Of a stretch of 64,000 bases of DNA, positions 1-8,049 are shown piece by piece. How positions within the stretch are numbered: the first letter of the stretch is position 1; each line of letters begins with the position of its first letter. The stretch comes from Colwellia sp. MB3u-45 (lineage in GTDB: Bacteria; Pseudomonadota; Gammaproteobacteria; Enterobacterales; Alteromonadaceae): contig NZ_JACGVC010000049.1 of NCBI RefSeq assembly GCF_014077005.1, forward strand, positions 186,001 to 250,000, given 5' to 3'. The notes under the pieces were generated by a model, which was not told the origin of the DNA, did not search any database, and worked only from the letters and a program-made list of their open reading frames with translations. The translations under genes were made by a program, and so were the position numbers.

Positions 1-501
1 TTGCTTTAGTGATTCGGCTTCCATTGCTGAACAAACAACACCGTCTAAACCGGCTTTTTTAGTTAACGACGCTAGATCCAGTACATGTTCAGCCGGTGAC
101 TTAGTAATACCTATTCCAGCAAGATCTTCTGGCCCCATACTGGTTAAAACCGTAACCGCAATCAATAAAGGTGCCTTATCTCCATAGGGCAATAAAGCCG
201 CTTTGGCTTTTTCCATCATTTTAAGACCACCAGAAGCGTGTACATTAACCATCCAAACCCCTAAATCAGCAGCGGCTACAACTGCTTTCGCAACAGTATT
301 AGGGATATCATGAAATTTTAAATCAAGAAACACGTCAAAATCACGCTGAACAAGTTCTTTAACAAAATCAGGGCCAAAATGAGTAAACATTTCTTTGCCT
401 ACTTTTAATCGACAATCACTCGGCTGAATTTTATCTACAAAAGATAATGCCTCATCTTTGTTATCAAAATCTAACGCCACAACGACTTTTGCATCTCTCA
501 T
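1..501 (-). CDS. pyrF: Orotidine 5'-phosphate decarboxylase (partial, C-terminus cut off by window edge)
   Basis: Decarboxylates OMP to UMP in the last step of pyrimidine synthesis, in the cytosol. 167 codons are visible; the family is about 230 residues long, so roughly the last quarter lies outside the window. The N-terminus reads [13 protein letters not shown], and the family's catalytic Lys/Asp signature is seen as [10 protein letters not shown]. The ATG at 499-501 is the only start that keeps the N-terminal beta strand complete. The gene lies downstream of lapB in the same direction, the usual lapA-lapB-pyrF order in gammaproteobacteria, with a gap of about 120 bp. The assignment is firm. 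Confidence 0.95.
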   Translation of the reverse strand, partial: MRDAKVVVALDFDNKDEALSFVDKIQPSDCRLKVGKEMFTHFGPDFVKELVQRDFDVFLDLKFHDIPNTVAKAVVAAADLGVWMVNVHASGGLKMMEKAKAALLPYGDKAPLLIAVTVLTSMGPEDLAGIGITKSPAEHVLDLASLTKKAGLDGVVCSAMEAESLKQ

Positions 502-622
502 GCTGTTTTCCTTACTAGGTAAATATTGTTATATAATTATGTTTTGGCATTTGCATCAGCAAGTCAAAAAATTTTAGGCTTGATCTGCTAACACTGTAAA
601 ATTGGAGCACTAGAGTGTGGCG

Positions 623-1792
623 TTACTCGCCATCTAAACCCCGTATAGGTTTAAGTTGCTCCCAATCATGGCATGAAGGACATGACCAATAATGGGTGCT
701 AGAATTAAAACCACAACTTCTGCAACTATAGCGGTGCTTAACATTCAGATAGGCTGAAACAAGCTCACGGATCACTTCAAGATTTTCAGAGGTATTTTCA
801 GACTCGCCGTCATTCATTTGCATTTTCACAAAATACTTAAAACCACGGATAGTAGGTCGGCGATTTAATGCTGTTAAGATAAATTTTTTCGCCTGATTAA
901 CACCCTTAACTTGCTCTATATGTGATAAATATTTGATAAGCGCTGATGTGGCACCCGTTTCTTCATAAACCTTTCTGATAAATTGGAAAAACTCTTCTTC
1001 AGCATCAAGTGCTTGATAACAAATAAACATTTTATCTATTACATCGGGAAAAAATTCTTTATCTTGCTCATAAATAGCCTTATAACATTGGCAGGCTTCA
1101 TTATATTGCTGATGATTTTCATATATTTGTGCCATCAACCAATTTGCTCGAGATGAATTAGGATCATGACTTAATGCATTATCTAATAGCTCAATGACTT
1201 CAATAAATTCATCTTTTTCTAATGCCAAAGTAGCAAGTTCACAATAGAAATTAGCTAAGGTATGTAAGAGTTTTGTGTCACGAGTTTTTGCGATGGCTTT
1301 TTTAAGCGCAATACCTTGTTGCCAATCTTTTGTTGATTGATAAATCTTCATTAAGGAGCTTAGCGATTTCAAACCATAAATTTTTGATTTTAGTAACTTA
1401 TGAAACATCGCTTCAGCGCGATCATATAATCCGGCGCTAAGAAAGTCTTTTGCTAATTCAAATACCGCTTGCTGTTTAGCACTATTAGGTAAGTGTTTTT
1501 GGCGCACTAAATGCTCATGCACTTTCAGTGCTCTATCAAGCTCACCGCGACGTCTAAATAAATTTGCCATGGCAAAGTGAGCTTCTACGGTATCATCTTC
1601 AACTTTTAACGCTTCAAGTAGATAATCAATCGCTTTATCTTGTTGATTCGAAAATAAATAATTTAATCCAGTAGAATATTTAATTGAAAGTTCTTGTGTA
1701 GCTGAATGGTCGTTTTGTTTAACGCTATTGCGTCCCATAAACCAACCATAGCCCATAGCAACCGGTAACAATAAGAATAATAATCCTAGCAT
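623..1792 (-). CDS. lapB: Lipopolysaccharide assembly protein B (YciM)
   Basis: LapB is an inner-membrane-anchored TPR protein that, from work in E. coli, controls LPS synthesis by directing FtsH proteolysis of LpxC. The 389-residue product has one N-terminal membrane anchor (about residues 2-19), a long series of TPR helices (about 35-320), and a C-terminal rubredoxin-like zinc ribbon with cysteines at 357, 360, 371 and 374. Length and architecture match the family. It starts one base after the lapA stop, so the two are translationally coupled. pyrF follows downstream. Confidence 0.95.
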   Translation of the reverse strand: MLGLLFLLLPVAMGYGWFMGRNSVKQNDHSATQELSIKYSTGLNYLFSNQQDKAIDYLLEALKVEDDTVEAHFAMANLFRRRGELDRALKVHEHLVRQKHLPNSAKQQAVFELAKDFLSAGLYDRAEAMFHKLLKSKIYGLKSLSSLMKIYQSTKDWQQGIALKKAIAKTRDTKLLHTLANFYCELATLALEKDEFIEVIELLDNALSHDPNSSRANWLMAQIYENHQQYNEACQCYKAIYEQDKEFFPDVIDKMFICYQALDAEEEFFQFIRKVYEETGATSALIKYLSHIEQVKGVNQAKKFILTALNRRPTIRGFKYFVKMQMNDGESENTSENLEVIRELVSAYLNVKHRYSCRSCGFNSSTHYWSCPSCHDWEQLKPIRGLDGE

Positions 1793-1793
1793 A

Positions 1794-2045
1794 CTAAGAC
1801 TTCTTCTCCGTATTCAGTTGATTATTTTTGCTGGTCTTTATCATGCCAAGCAGCTTCCAAAACAAAGCAAATAATAATCCTAACACAAAACCTATTGAGG
1901 TAAATAAACTGACCGCTGCAGCAACTGAAAGATTAGTTTTTGCAATCAAATAATTTAAGGTCAGTACTTGATCATTTTGACTACCAAAAACAAATGCAAT
2001 GGCAAGTAAGATAAGAAAAAGAATAACAGTAATATAAAGGCGCAT
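1794..2045 (-). CDS. lapA: Lipopolysaccharide assembly protein A (YciS, DUF1049)
   Basis: Small inner-membrane partner of LapB. From the ATG at 2043-2045 it encodes 83 residues starting MRLYITVILFLILL. Two hydrophobic segments (about residues 3-22 and 42-62) flank a short loop with the GSQNDQ motif typical of this family, and a basic tail follows. A reading extended upstream to 2069 would add eight residues that overlap the ihfB terminator side, so I prefer the internal ATG. It is coupled to lapB. A strong ihfB terminator lies about 20 bp upstream, so lapAB may need its own promoter or read-through. Confidence 0.9.
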   Translation of the reverse strand: MRLYITVILFLILLAIAFVFGSQNDQVLTLNYLIAKTNLSVAAAVSLFTSIGFVLGLLFALFWKLLGMIKTSKNNQLNTEKKS

Positions 2046-2065
2046 AATAGTTCGTCCAAAACAAC

Positions 2066-2094
2066 ACAAAAAAAAGGCATGCTGATAGCATGCC
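2066..2094 (-). terminator. Intrinsic terminator of ihfB
   Basis: Perfect 8-bp stem GGCATGCT / AGCATGCC with loop GAT (2076-2094). On the minus strand it is followed directly by a run of eight or more T residues. It lies 21 bp past the ihfB stop and just upstream of lapA. Confidence 0.9.
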
Positions 2095-2115
2095 GTTTAG
2101 TCATAAATTCTGCAA

Positions 2116-2403
2116 TTACGCGATTGAAAGATTTACTCTTTCACGTAATTCTTTACCAGGTTTAAAATGTGGAACATATTTTCCGTCAAGCTCGACAGAC
2201 TCGCCAGTTTTTGGGTTCCGTCCCACACGAGGAGCGCGATAATGCAACGAAAAGCTGCCAAAACCTCTAATTTCAATACGCTCACCTTTTGACAAAGTGT
2301 GCGCCATCATTTCAAGAATTTCTTTAATAGCTTGTTCTACATCTTTCGCAGCTAAATGATTTAATTTATCTGCTAATCTTTCAATGAGTTCTGACTTGGT
2401 CAT
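2116..2403 (-). CDS. ihfB: Integration host factor subunit beta
   Basis: DNA-bending nucleoid protein that works as a heterodimer with IhfA in recombination, replication and sigma-54 transcription. The product is 95 residues, [17 protein letters not shown] onward, with the DNA-binding arm signature [20 protein letters not shown] around the conserved proline. The ATG at 2401-2403 is chosen over an upstream one because an ideal GGAGGT ribosome-binding site sits three bases before it and the length matches E. coli IhfB. It lies downstream of rpsA, as in enterobacteria, and is followed by a strong terminator. Confidence 0.96.
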   Translation of the reverse strand: MTKSELIERLADKLNHLAAKDVEQAIKEILEMMAHTLSKGERIEIRGFGSFSLHYRAPRVGRNPKTGESVELDGKYVPHFKPGKELRERVNLSIA

Positions 2404-2452
2404 GTGACCTCCAGTGTTCACTATAGCTTCGCGCCATCGGATTTAAACAATA

Positions 2453-2482
2453 AAGAAGAACTACTTTAATGTAGTTCTTCTT
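2453..2482 (-). terminator. Hairpin between rpsA and ihfB
   Basis: Perfect 12-bp stem (2453-2464 with 2471-2482) and loop of 6, followed on the minus strand by a T-rich stretch. It begins 20 bp past the rpsA stop. It is a terminator or attenuator that would lower ihfB expression relative to rpsA. Confidence 0.7.
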
Positions 2483-2501
2483 CTCTTGGTATAGCTAGGA
2501 A

Positions 2502-4169
2502 TTATATCTTAGCGTTTTTAAACGCTTCAGCCATTGCACTAAGACCAGATTCTTCTTCTGGTGCTTGGTTCAATGTATCCATAGCTTCACGCTCGTCTGC
2601 TTGATCTTTAGCTTTGATTGATAAGCTGATAGTGCGGTTCTTACGATCAACACCAACAAACTTAGTTTCAACGCTGTCATCTACAGATAATTCAGTAGTC
2701 GCATCTTCGATACGTTCACGTGAAATATCAGCAACACGAAGGTAACCTTCAACGCCTTCGGCTAATTCAATTTTAGCGCCTTTAGCGTCTACTTCAATAA
2801 CCTTACCTGTAACAATAGCACCTTTTTTGTTATCTGCAAGATATTGATTAAACGGGTCATCTTCAGTTTGTTTAACACCTAAAGAGATGCGTTCACGTTC
2901 TGGATCAACCTGTAATACTACCGCTGAAATCTCATCACCTTTCTTGTATTCACGAACAGCTTCTTCACCGCCAGCCCATGAAATATCAGATAAGTGAACA
3001 AGACCATCAATGCCGCCGTCAAGACCAATAAAGATACCAAAGTCAGTAATTGACTTGATCTTACCTGATACTTTGTCGCCTTTGTTGAAGTTCTTAGCAA
3101 ACTCTTCCCAAGGGTTCGGGATACATTGTTTAAGGCCAAGAGAAATACGACGACGTTCTTCGTCAATTTCAAGCACCATAACTTCAACTGTATCACCTAA
3201 GTTAACAACTTTAGATGGGTGGATGTTTTTGTTAGTCCAATCCATTTCAGAAACGTGAACTAGACCTTCAACGCCTTCTTGAATCTCAACAAAACAACCG
3301 TAGTCAGTTAAGTTAGTTACGCGACCTGTAAGCTTAGCGCCTTCAGGGTAACGCTTAGCGATAGCAACCCATGGATCTTCGCCTAACTGCTTCATACCTA
3401 GAGATACACGAGTACGCTCACGATCGAATTTCAATACTTTAACTTGAATTTCATCACCAACATTTACGATTTCACTTGGGTGCTTAACACGTTTCCAAGC
3501 CATATCTGTGATGTGAAGTAGGCCGTCAATGCCGCCTAGGTCTACGAATGCACCGTAGTCAGTAAGATTCTTAACAATACCTTTAACTTCAATGCCTTCA
3601 GCAAGAGAAGCTAATAGTTCATCACGTTCAACACTGCTTTCTGATTCGATAACAGCACGACGAGATACAACTACGTTATTACGCTTTTGATCAAGCTTAA
3701 TAACTTTAAATTCTAAATCTTTACCTTCAAGATGAGTAGTGTCACGAATAGGACGTACGTCTACTAGTGAACCAGGTAAGAAAGCACGGATATTGCTAAC
3801 TTCAACTGTGAAACCACCTTTAACTTTACCGTTGATAACACCGATAATAGTTTCTTTTTCTTCATATGCTTTTTCAAGCACTTGCCATGCTTCATGACGT
3901 TTAGCGTCATCACGAGAAAGAATAGTCTCACCGAAACCATCATCTGTAGCTTTAAGCGATACATCAACTTCATCACCAACAGAGACTTCTACTTCGCCTG
4001 TAAGGCTTTTGAATTGGTCGATTGAAATAACAGATTCAGATTTTAAGCCAGCGTCAACTAAAACGTTGTCTTTTGTGATGGCGACTACAGTCCCTTTGAT
4101 AATAGAACCAGGACGTGTTTCGATCGTTTTTAAGCTTTCTTCAAATAGTTGTGCAAAATTTTCAGTCAT
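2502..4169 (-). CDS. rpsA: 30S ribosomal protein S1
   Basis: S1 helps the 30S subunit bind and unfold mRNA. The 555 residues are close to the 557 of E. coli S1 and contain six S1/OB repeats. Motifs such as [20 protein letters not shown] (near residue 197) and ISLGMKQ / ISLGLKQ / ISLGVKQ at repeat ends recur through the middle. The start at 4169 has no recognisable Shine-Dalgarno; rpsA start regions are known for this and for autoregulation by S1. It is in the cmk-rpsA-ihfB order seen across gammaproteobacteria. The high codon regularity fits a highly expressed gene. Confidence 0.97.
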   Translation of the reverse strand: MTENFAQLFEESLKTIETRPGSIIKGTVVAITKDNVLVDAGLKSESVISIDQFKSLTGEVEVSVGDEVDVSLKATDDGFGETILSRDDAKRHEAWQVLEKAYEEKETIIGVINGKVKGGFTVEVSNIRAFLPGSLVDVRPIRDTTHLEGKDLEFKVIKLDQKRNNVVVSRRAVIESESSVERDELLASLAEGIEVKGIVKNLTDYGAFVDLGGIDGLLHITDMAWKRVKHPSEIVNVGDEIQVKVLKFDRERTRVSLGMKQLGEDPWVAIAKRYPEGAKLTGRVTNLTDYGCFVEIQEGVEGLVHVSEMDWTNKNIHPSKVVNLGDTVEVMVLEIDEERRRISLGLKQCIPNPWEEFAKNFNKGDKVSGKIKSITDFGIFIGLDGGIDGLVHLSDISWAGGEEAVREYKKGDEISAVVLQVDPERERISLGVKQTEDDPFNQYLADNKKGAIVTGKVIEVDAKGAKIELAEGVEGYLRVADISRERIEDATTELSVDDSVETKFVGVDRKNRTISLSIKAKDQADEREAMDTLNQAPEEESGLSAMAEAFKNAKI

Positions 4170-4265
4170 AACTTGTATATAAACTCAGTTATTAATCCAG
4201 TCAACGTCATTGTTTCATGGGGTAATTAAATAGTTGCCCAGTGCATCCTTACAGTAGGCGATAGG

Positions 4266-4958
4266 TTAATGTTCAGTTTGCATTAATCTTTCATTGCTAA
4301 ATGAGAGGATTTTACTAACCACCTCTTCAATAGAAAGTTCAGTAGAATCAATAATTAACGCACCTTCTGCAGCAACAAGCGGCGCCACCTTGCGGTTTTG
4401 ATCTCGCTCGTCTCTCAGACGTATGTCATCCAAAAGGCGCGTTATTTTAACATCAAAGCCCTTTTCTTTCAACTGATTAAATCTTCTTTGCGCCCTTTCT
4501 TCAGCGCTGGCAGTCAAAAAAACTTTAACTGGCGCATCAACAAACACTATAGTGCCCATGTCACGGCCGTCAGCAACTAAACCAGGTCCAACTTTAAAAG
4601 CACGCTGGCGTCGCAGTAAAGCTTCACGTACGCGAGGAAACGCAGCAACTTTCGATGCTAGAGCGCCTATTTCTTCGGTACGAATGGCGTTAGATACATC
4701 TTCGCCTTCCAAAATGACTTTACCTTCACCTTCATTACAGGTTTGAAACTGTACATCAAGATTCGCTGCTACAGGTAATAAGGACTGCTCGTCTTCTACG
4801 CTAATATTATGGTGCTGAGCTGCTACGGCCAATACACGATAAATGGCGCCACTATCTAATAAGTGCCAACCTAGTTGCTCAGCGAGAATACGCGCAACGG
4901 TACCTTTACCCGCACCACTTGGTCCATCAATTGTAATTACAGGGATTTGTTGGTTCAT
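4266..4958 (-). CDS. cmk: Cytidylate kinase
   Basis: Phosphorylates CMP and dCMP with ATP, in the cytosol. The 230 residues match the family length. The N-terminal P-loop is seen as [13 protein letters not shown], followed by [10 protein letters not shown] and the nucleoside-binding [15 protein letters not shown]-type arginines are present in [10 protein letters not shown] and [10 protein letters not shown]. It lies 41 bp downstream of aroA and 96 bp upstream of rpsA, probably in one transcription unit serC-aroA-cmk-rpsA. The assignment is firm. Confidence 0.97.
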   Translation of the reverse strand: MNQQIPVITIDGPSGAGKGTVARILAEQLGWHLLDSGAIYRVLAVAAQHHNISVEDEQSLLPVAANLDVQFQTCNEGEGKVILEGEDVSNAIRTEEIGALASKVAAFPRVREALLRRQRAFKVGPGLVADGRDMGTIVFVDAPVKVFLTASAEERAQRRFNQLKEKGFDVKITRLLDDIRLRDERDQNRKVAPLVAAEGALIIDSTELSIEEVVSKILSFSNERLMQTEH

Positions 4959-4999
4959 TCAATTCTTCCTAGCTGACTTTTTTCTAACACAATAAGGTG

Positions 5000-6358
5000 T
5001 TAGTTACTTGGGATTAACGTCAATCCTACTTGGTTTGCTAATGCAACAAAATTTGGAAACGAGGTCGCCACATTGTCACACTCTAAAATTGTTATTTCAC
5101 CTGTAGCTCTTAGAGAGCTAATAGCAAATGACATAGCAATACGATGATCGTCATGACTTTCAACCGTACCTGAAGTTAGCTGGCCACCAGTAATATCGAT
5201 ACCATCAGGGTAAACGGTACAATCAATACCTAGCTCAACTAAGCCATCTGCCATTGCTTGAATACGGTCACTTTCTTTAACACGTAATTCTTCAGCACCT
5301 CTTAATCGTGTCATACCCGTTGCACATGCCGCAGCAATAAATATTGCTGGAAATTCATCTATAGCAAGTGGAACATCACGTTCATCAATATCGATACCTT
5401 TAAGCGGCGAAGATGATACCACAAGATCGGCAACAGGTTCACCTCCCGCTAACCGTTCATTTGTAACAAGTATTTCTCCATTCATTTGCTGTAAAATATT
5501 AATGGCACCTATGCGTGTGGGATTCATCCCAACATTACGAATAGTTATTTTTCCTTCTTTGGCAATTAAGCCCGCGACCATAAAGAAAGTAGCGGAAGAT
5601 ATGTCGCCCGGCACTTGAATATCACAGGCGGTTAACTTGTGACCACCTTCAATGGATATTTTCTTACCTTGTTCAGTTTCTATCGACTTAACCGGATAAC
5701 CAAATGCCGTTAGCATGCGTTCTGTATGATCGCGCGTAATGCCAGGCTCAGTCACAGATGTTGTGCCATCTGCGTACATACCAGCCAATAACACACAAGA
5801 TTTTACTTGTGCACTGGCCATGGGTAATAAATAGTCAATCGCATTAAGTTTTTCATCTGCGGCTAAACCACTACACACAACTGGCGGCGTGCCGTCACTA
5901 GCGGCGGTAATATTAGCCCCCATAAGTTGTAAGGGTGTGATCACTCGCCCCATTGGACGTTTGTTTAAAGAATTATCGCCAGCCATACGAGTTTCAAACC
6001 GTTGGCCTGCTAAAATACCTGAAAGTAGTCTAATGGATGTGCCTGAGTTACCAATATCTAATAGTCCATCTGGTTTGGTTAAACCATGTAAACCTTTACC
6101 CTGAACGGTAACATTGTGTTCGCTATCTGGGCCTTCAATTTCAATGCCCATAGCTTTAAATGTATTCATCGTTGCCAAGCAATCTTGACCCGGTAAAAAA
6201 CCACTAATATGCGTGGTACCTTCAGCAAGCGCGCCAAACATTATAGAGCGATGAGAACAGGACTTATCACCCGGCACTAAAATATCTCCGCTGACTTTAT
6301 GACCAGGTTTAGCCGTTATTGTTAAGGTACTATTTTTTTTAATTTCTAGGTTTGACAT
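5000..6358 (-). CDS. aroA: 3-phosphoshikimate 1-carboxyvinyltransferase (EPSP synthase), class II-like
   Basis: Joins shikimate 3-phosphate and PEP in the sixth step of the shikimate pathway. At 452 residues it is longer than the roughly 427 of the E. coli class I enzyme. It shows the four motifs described for class II EPSP synthases: GDKS (residues ~29-32), SAQVK, RDHTE and NPTR. The glycine equivalent to E. coli Gly96 is kept in GNSGTSIRLL, so glyphosate tolerance should not be assumed. The sequence resembles the AroA half of the pseudomonad TyrA-AroA fusion found at the same locus, but here it is a stand-alone protein. It lies between serC and cmk. Confidence 0.94.
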   Translation of the reverse strand: MSNLEIKKNSTLTITAKPGHKVSGDILVPGDKSCSHRSIMFGALAEGTTHISGFLPGQDCLATMNTFKAMGIEIEGPDSEHNVTVQGKGLHGLTKPDGLLDIGNSGTSIRLLSGILAGQRFETRMAGDNSLNKRPMGRVITPLQLMGANITAASDGTPPVVCSGLAADEKLNAIDYLLPMASAQVKSCVLLAGMYADGTTSVTEPGITRDHTERMLTAFGYPVKSIETEQGKKISIEGGHKLTACDIQVPGDISSATFFMVAGLIAKEGKITIRNVGMNPTRIGAINILQQMNGEILVTNERLAGGEPVADLVVSSSPLKGIDIDERDVPLAIDEFPAIFIAAACATGMTRLRGAEELRVKESDRIQAMADGLVELGIDCTVYPDGIDITGGQLTSGTVESHDDHRIAMSFAISSLRATGEITILECDNVATSFPNFVALANQVGLTLIPSN

Positions 6359-6459
6359 TATGATTCCAGTTAAATCTTTCCTTTACGGAAACTTCCCGCT
6401 TAACCTAGGCCATTGCTTCACTAGGCTGCTATATTCATTATATTATTGCATGTTGACAC

Positions 6460-7542
6460 TTAATGCTGTTGAGCAAAGCTGTCCATAAAATTAATCAATG
6501 CTTGCACGCCTTCTATTGGCATAGCGTTATATATACTCGCTCGCATTCCACCAACCATGCGGTGGCCTTTCAGGGCAGTTAAACCCTGAGCTTCAGCTTG
6601 TTTTACAAATTCAGCAGATAAGCTGTCATCCGTTAACCAAAAAGGTATATTCATCAAACTTCTATTTTCTGGCACTATTGAGTTTTTGTAAAAACTACTT
6701 TGATCAATATATTGATAAAGTAACTGCGCTTTATGGTGATTAATTTCAGCAATGGCACTAACGCCGCCTTTAGCTAATAACCAGTCAAAAACAAGACCCG
6801 CTAAATACCAAGCATAAGTGGGTGGTGTGTTATACATTGAGCCATTTTTAGCCTGTATTTCATAGTTCAAAATTGATGGGGTGTCTAAATGCGCCTTACC
6901 CAATAAATCTTCACGTACGATAACTATAGTTAAACCCGACGGGCCAATATTTTTTTGCGCGCCGGCATAAATCAAGCCAAATTTGCTGACGTCAAATTCA
7001 CGTGACAAAATAGTTGACGACATATCAGCAACCAAGGGGATATTACCGGTATTTGGCACCTCGAAAATCTCGATGCCGTCTACTGTTTCATTGGGGCAAT
7101 AATGCACATAGGCGGCATCTGGGCTAATGGGCCATTCGCTACTGGGTTTAATACGTTGAACGCCATCAATATGTTCTATGGCATTGAACACATTAATATT
7201 ACCGTAATGACTGGCTTCTTCTGCCGCTAATTTAGACCAAGAGCCACTGACGATATAATCTGCTTTTTTAGTCTCACCCAACAAGTTTAAGGCAACAGCA
7301 GAAAACTGACCACGACCTCCACCATGACAAAAAAGCACTTTATAATTTTCAGGAATAGCCATCAGCTTACGCAAATTTGCTTCAGCTTGTCCTGCAACAA
7401 CAAGAAACTCTTTACTTCTATGGCTCAGTTCCATCACAGAGCTACCGGTATCGGCAAAATTTAAAAATTCACTCTGCGCTTTATTCATTACATCGACAGG
7501 TAACATCGCAGGACCTGCGCAAAAATTGTAAACACTAGACAT
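6460..7542 (-). CDS. serC: Phosphoserine aminotransferase
   Basis: PLP enzyme of serine and pyridoxine synthesis that transfers an amino group from glutamate to 3-phosphohydroxypyruvate. The 360 residues match E. coli SerC (362). Visible features are the N-terminal [11 protein letters not shown], the [10 protein letters not shown] phosphate-binding turn, and the PLP lysine in [12 protein letters not shown]. The C-terminal [17 protein letters not shown] is typical of the family. It is the first gene of the serC-aroA-cmk-rpsA run. About 500 bp of non-coding DNA separates it from gyrA. Confidence 0.96.
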   Translation of the reverse strand: MSSVYNFCAGPAMLPVDVMNKAQSEFLNFADTGSSVMELSHRSKEFLVVAGQAEANLRKLMAIPENYKVLFCHGGGRGQFSAVALNLLGETKKADYIVSGSWSKLAAEEASHYGNINVFNAIEHIDGVQRIKPSSEWPISPDAAYVHYCPNETVDGIEIFEVPNTGNIPLVADMSSTILSREFDVSKFGLIYAGAQKNIGPSGLTIVIVREDLLGKAHLDTPSILNYEIQAKNGSMYNTPPTYAWYLAGLVFDWLLAKGGVSAIAEINHHKAQLLYQYIDQSSFYKNSIVPENRSLMNIPFWLTDDSLSAEFVKQAEAQGLTALKGHRMVGGMRASIYNAMPIEGVQALINFMDSFAQQH

Positions 7543-7760
7543 TTAACACTACACCCTTATTTATTAAACTTATTAAATTAGTATTGGCCTGACATTGGGT
7601 CATCAATAGCAAGTTATTCTATTATCTCACGATATTATACCAGTTCCATCAAATTTGTGATCTTGTTGTGCGCAGGAAAACAAATCAAGGCACAGGTTTA
7701 TTGTTCCAAACTAAACCTAAGTACTCACCTTTATATGAACAACACAGCCTTGGGCTATTG
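7543..7760. other. Intergenic stretch upstream of serC
   Basis: No convincing coding region. It should hold the serC promoter (minus strand). The motif TATTATACCAG near 7634 has an inverted partner GGTATGATAACC near 7873. Together these might be the outer ends of a roughly 250-bp repeat element enclosing the 30-bp repeat and the 17-bp hairpin described separately. That reading is inference. Confidence 0.4.
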
Positions 7761-7790
7761 TAACGAGCACAAGTGGTCAATAACTTAATG
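7761..7790 (+). repeat. Dispersed intergenic repeat, copy 1
   Basis: A 30-bp stretch that recurs at 58874-58903 with a single mismatch, at position 17. Weaker similarity continues on both sides for about 70 bp in total. A degenerate inverted copy may lie at 60807-60836. All copies are intergenic. Confidence 0.8.
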
Positions 7791-7811
7791 GCATGGGTAT
7801 TTTATCCAATT

Positions 7812-7853
7812 AGTTATCTATTCATTTTTAATGATGAAAATGAATAGATAACT
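7812..7853. repeat. Perfect 17-bp inverted repeat
   Basis: Arms 7812-7828 and 7837-7853 are exact reverse complements of each other, with an 8-nt spacer. There is no T-run after either arm, so it is not an obvious terminator. It lies between serC and gyrA, 22 bp from the dispersed repeat. Confidence 0.85.
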
Positions 7854-8006
7854 GGCTTAATTAATCAAATTGGTATGATAACCACTGTAAAAATTCACAT
7901 GAAATTTAACCGCTACTAGCATACCTGTTTGGTACGTAGCATCAATTCAAAAATAGAATTTGATATAACCATTATCAAGCTAATTAAATGGCTAAATTTT
8001 ACGCAT

Positions 8007-8037
8007 AAAAAAAGGCGGTTATAACCGCCTTTTTATA
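8007..8037 (-). terminator. Intrinsic terminator of gyrA
   Basis: Stem AAAAGGCGGTTA / TAACCGCCTTTT with A-run and T-run on opposite sides, so it can act in both directions. It begins 13 bp past the gyrA stop codon. Confidence 0.9.
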
Positions 8038-8049
8038 AATTAACGACAG

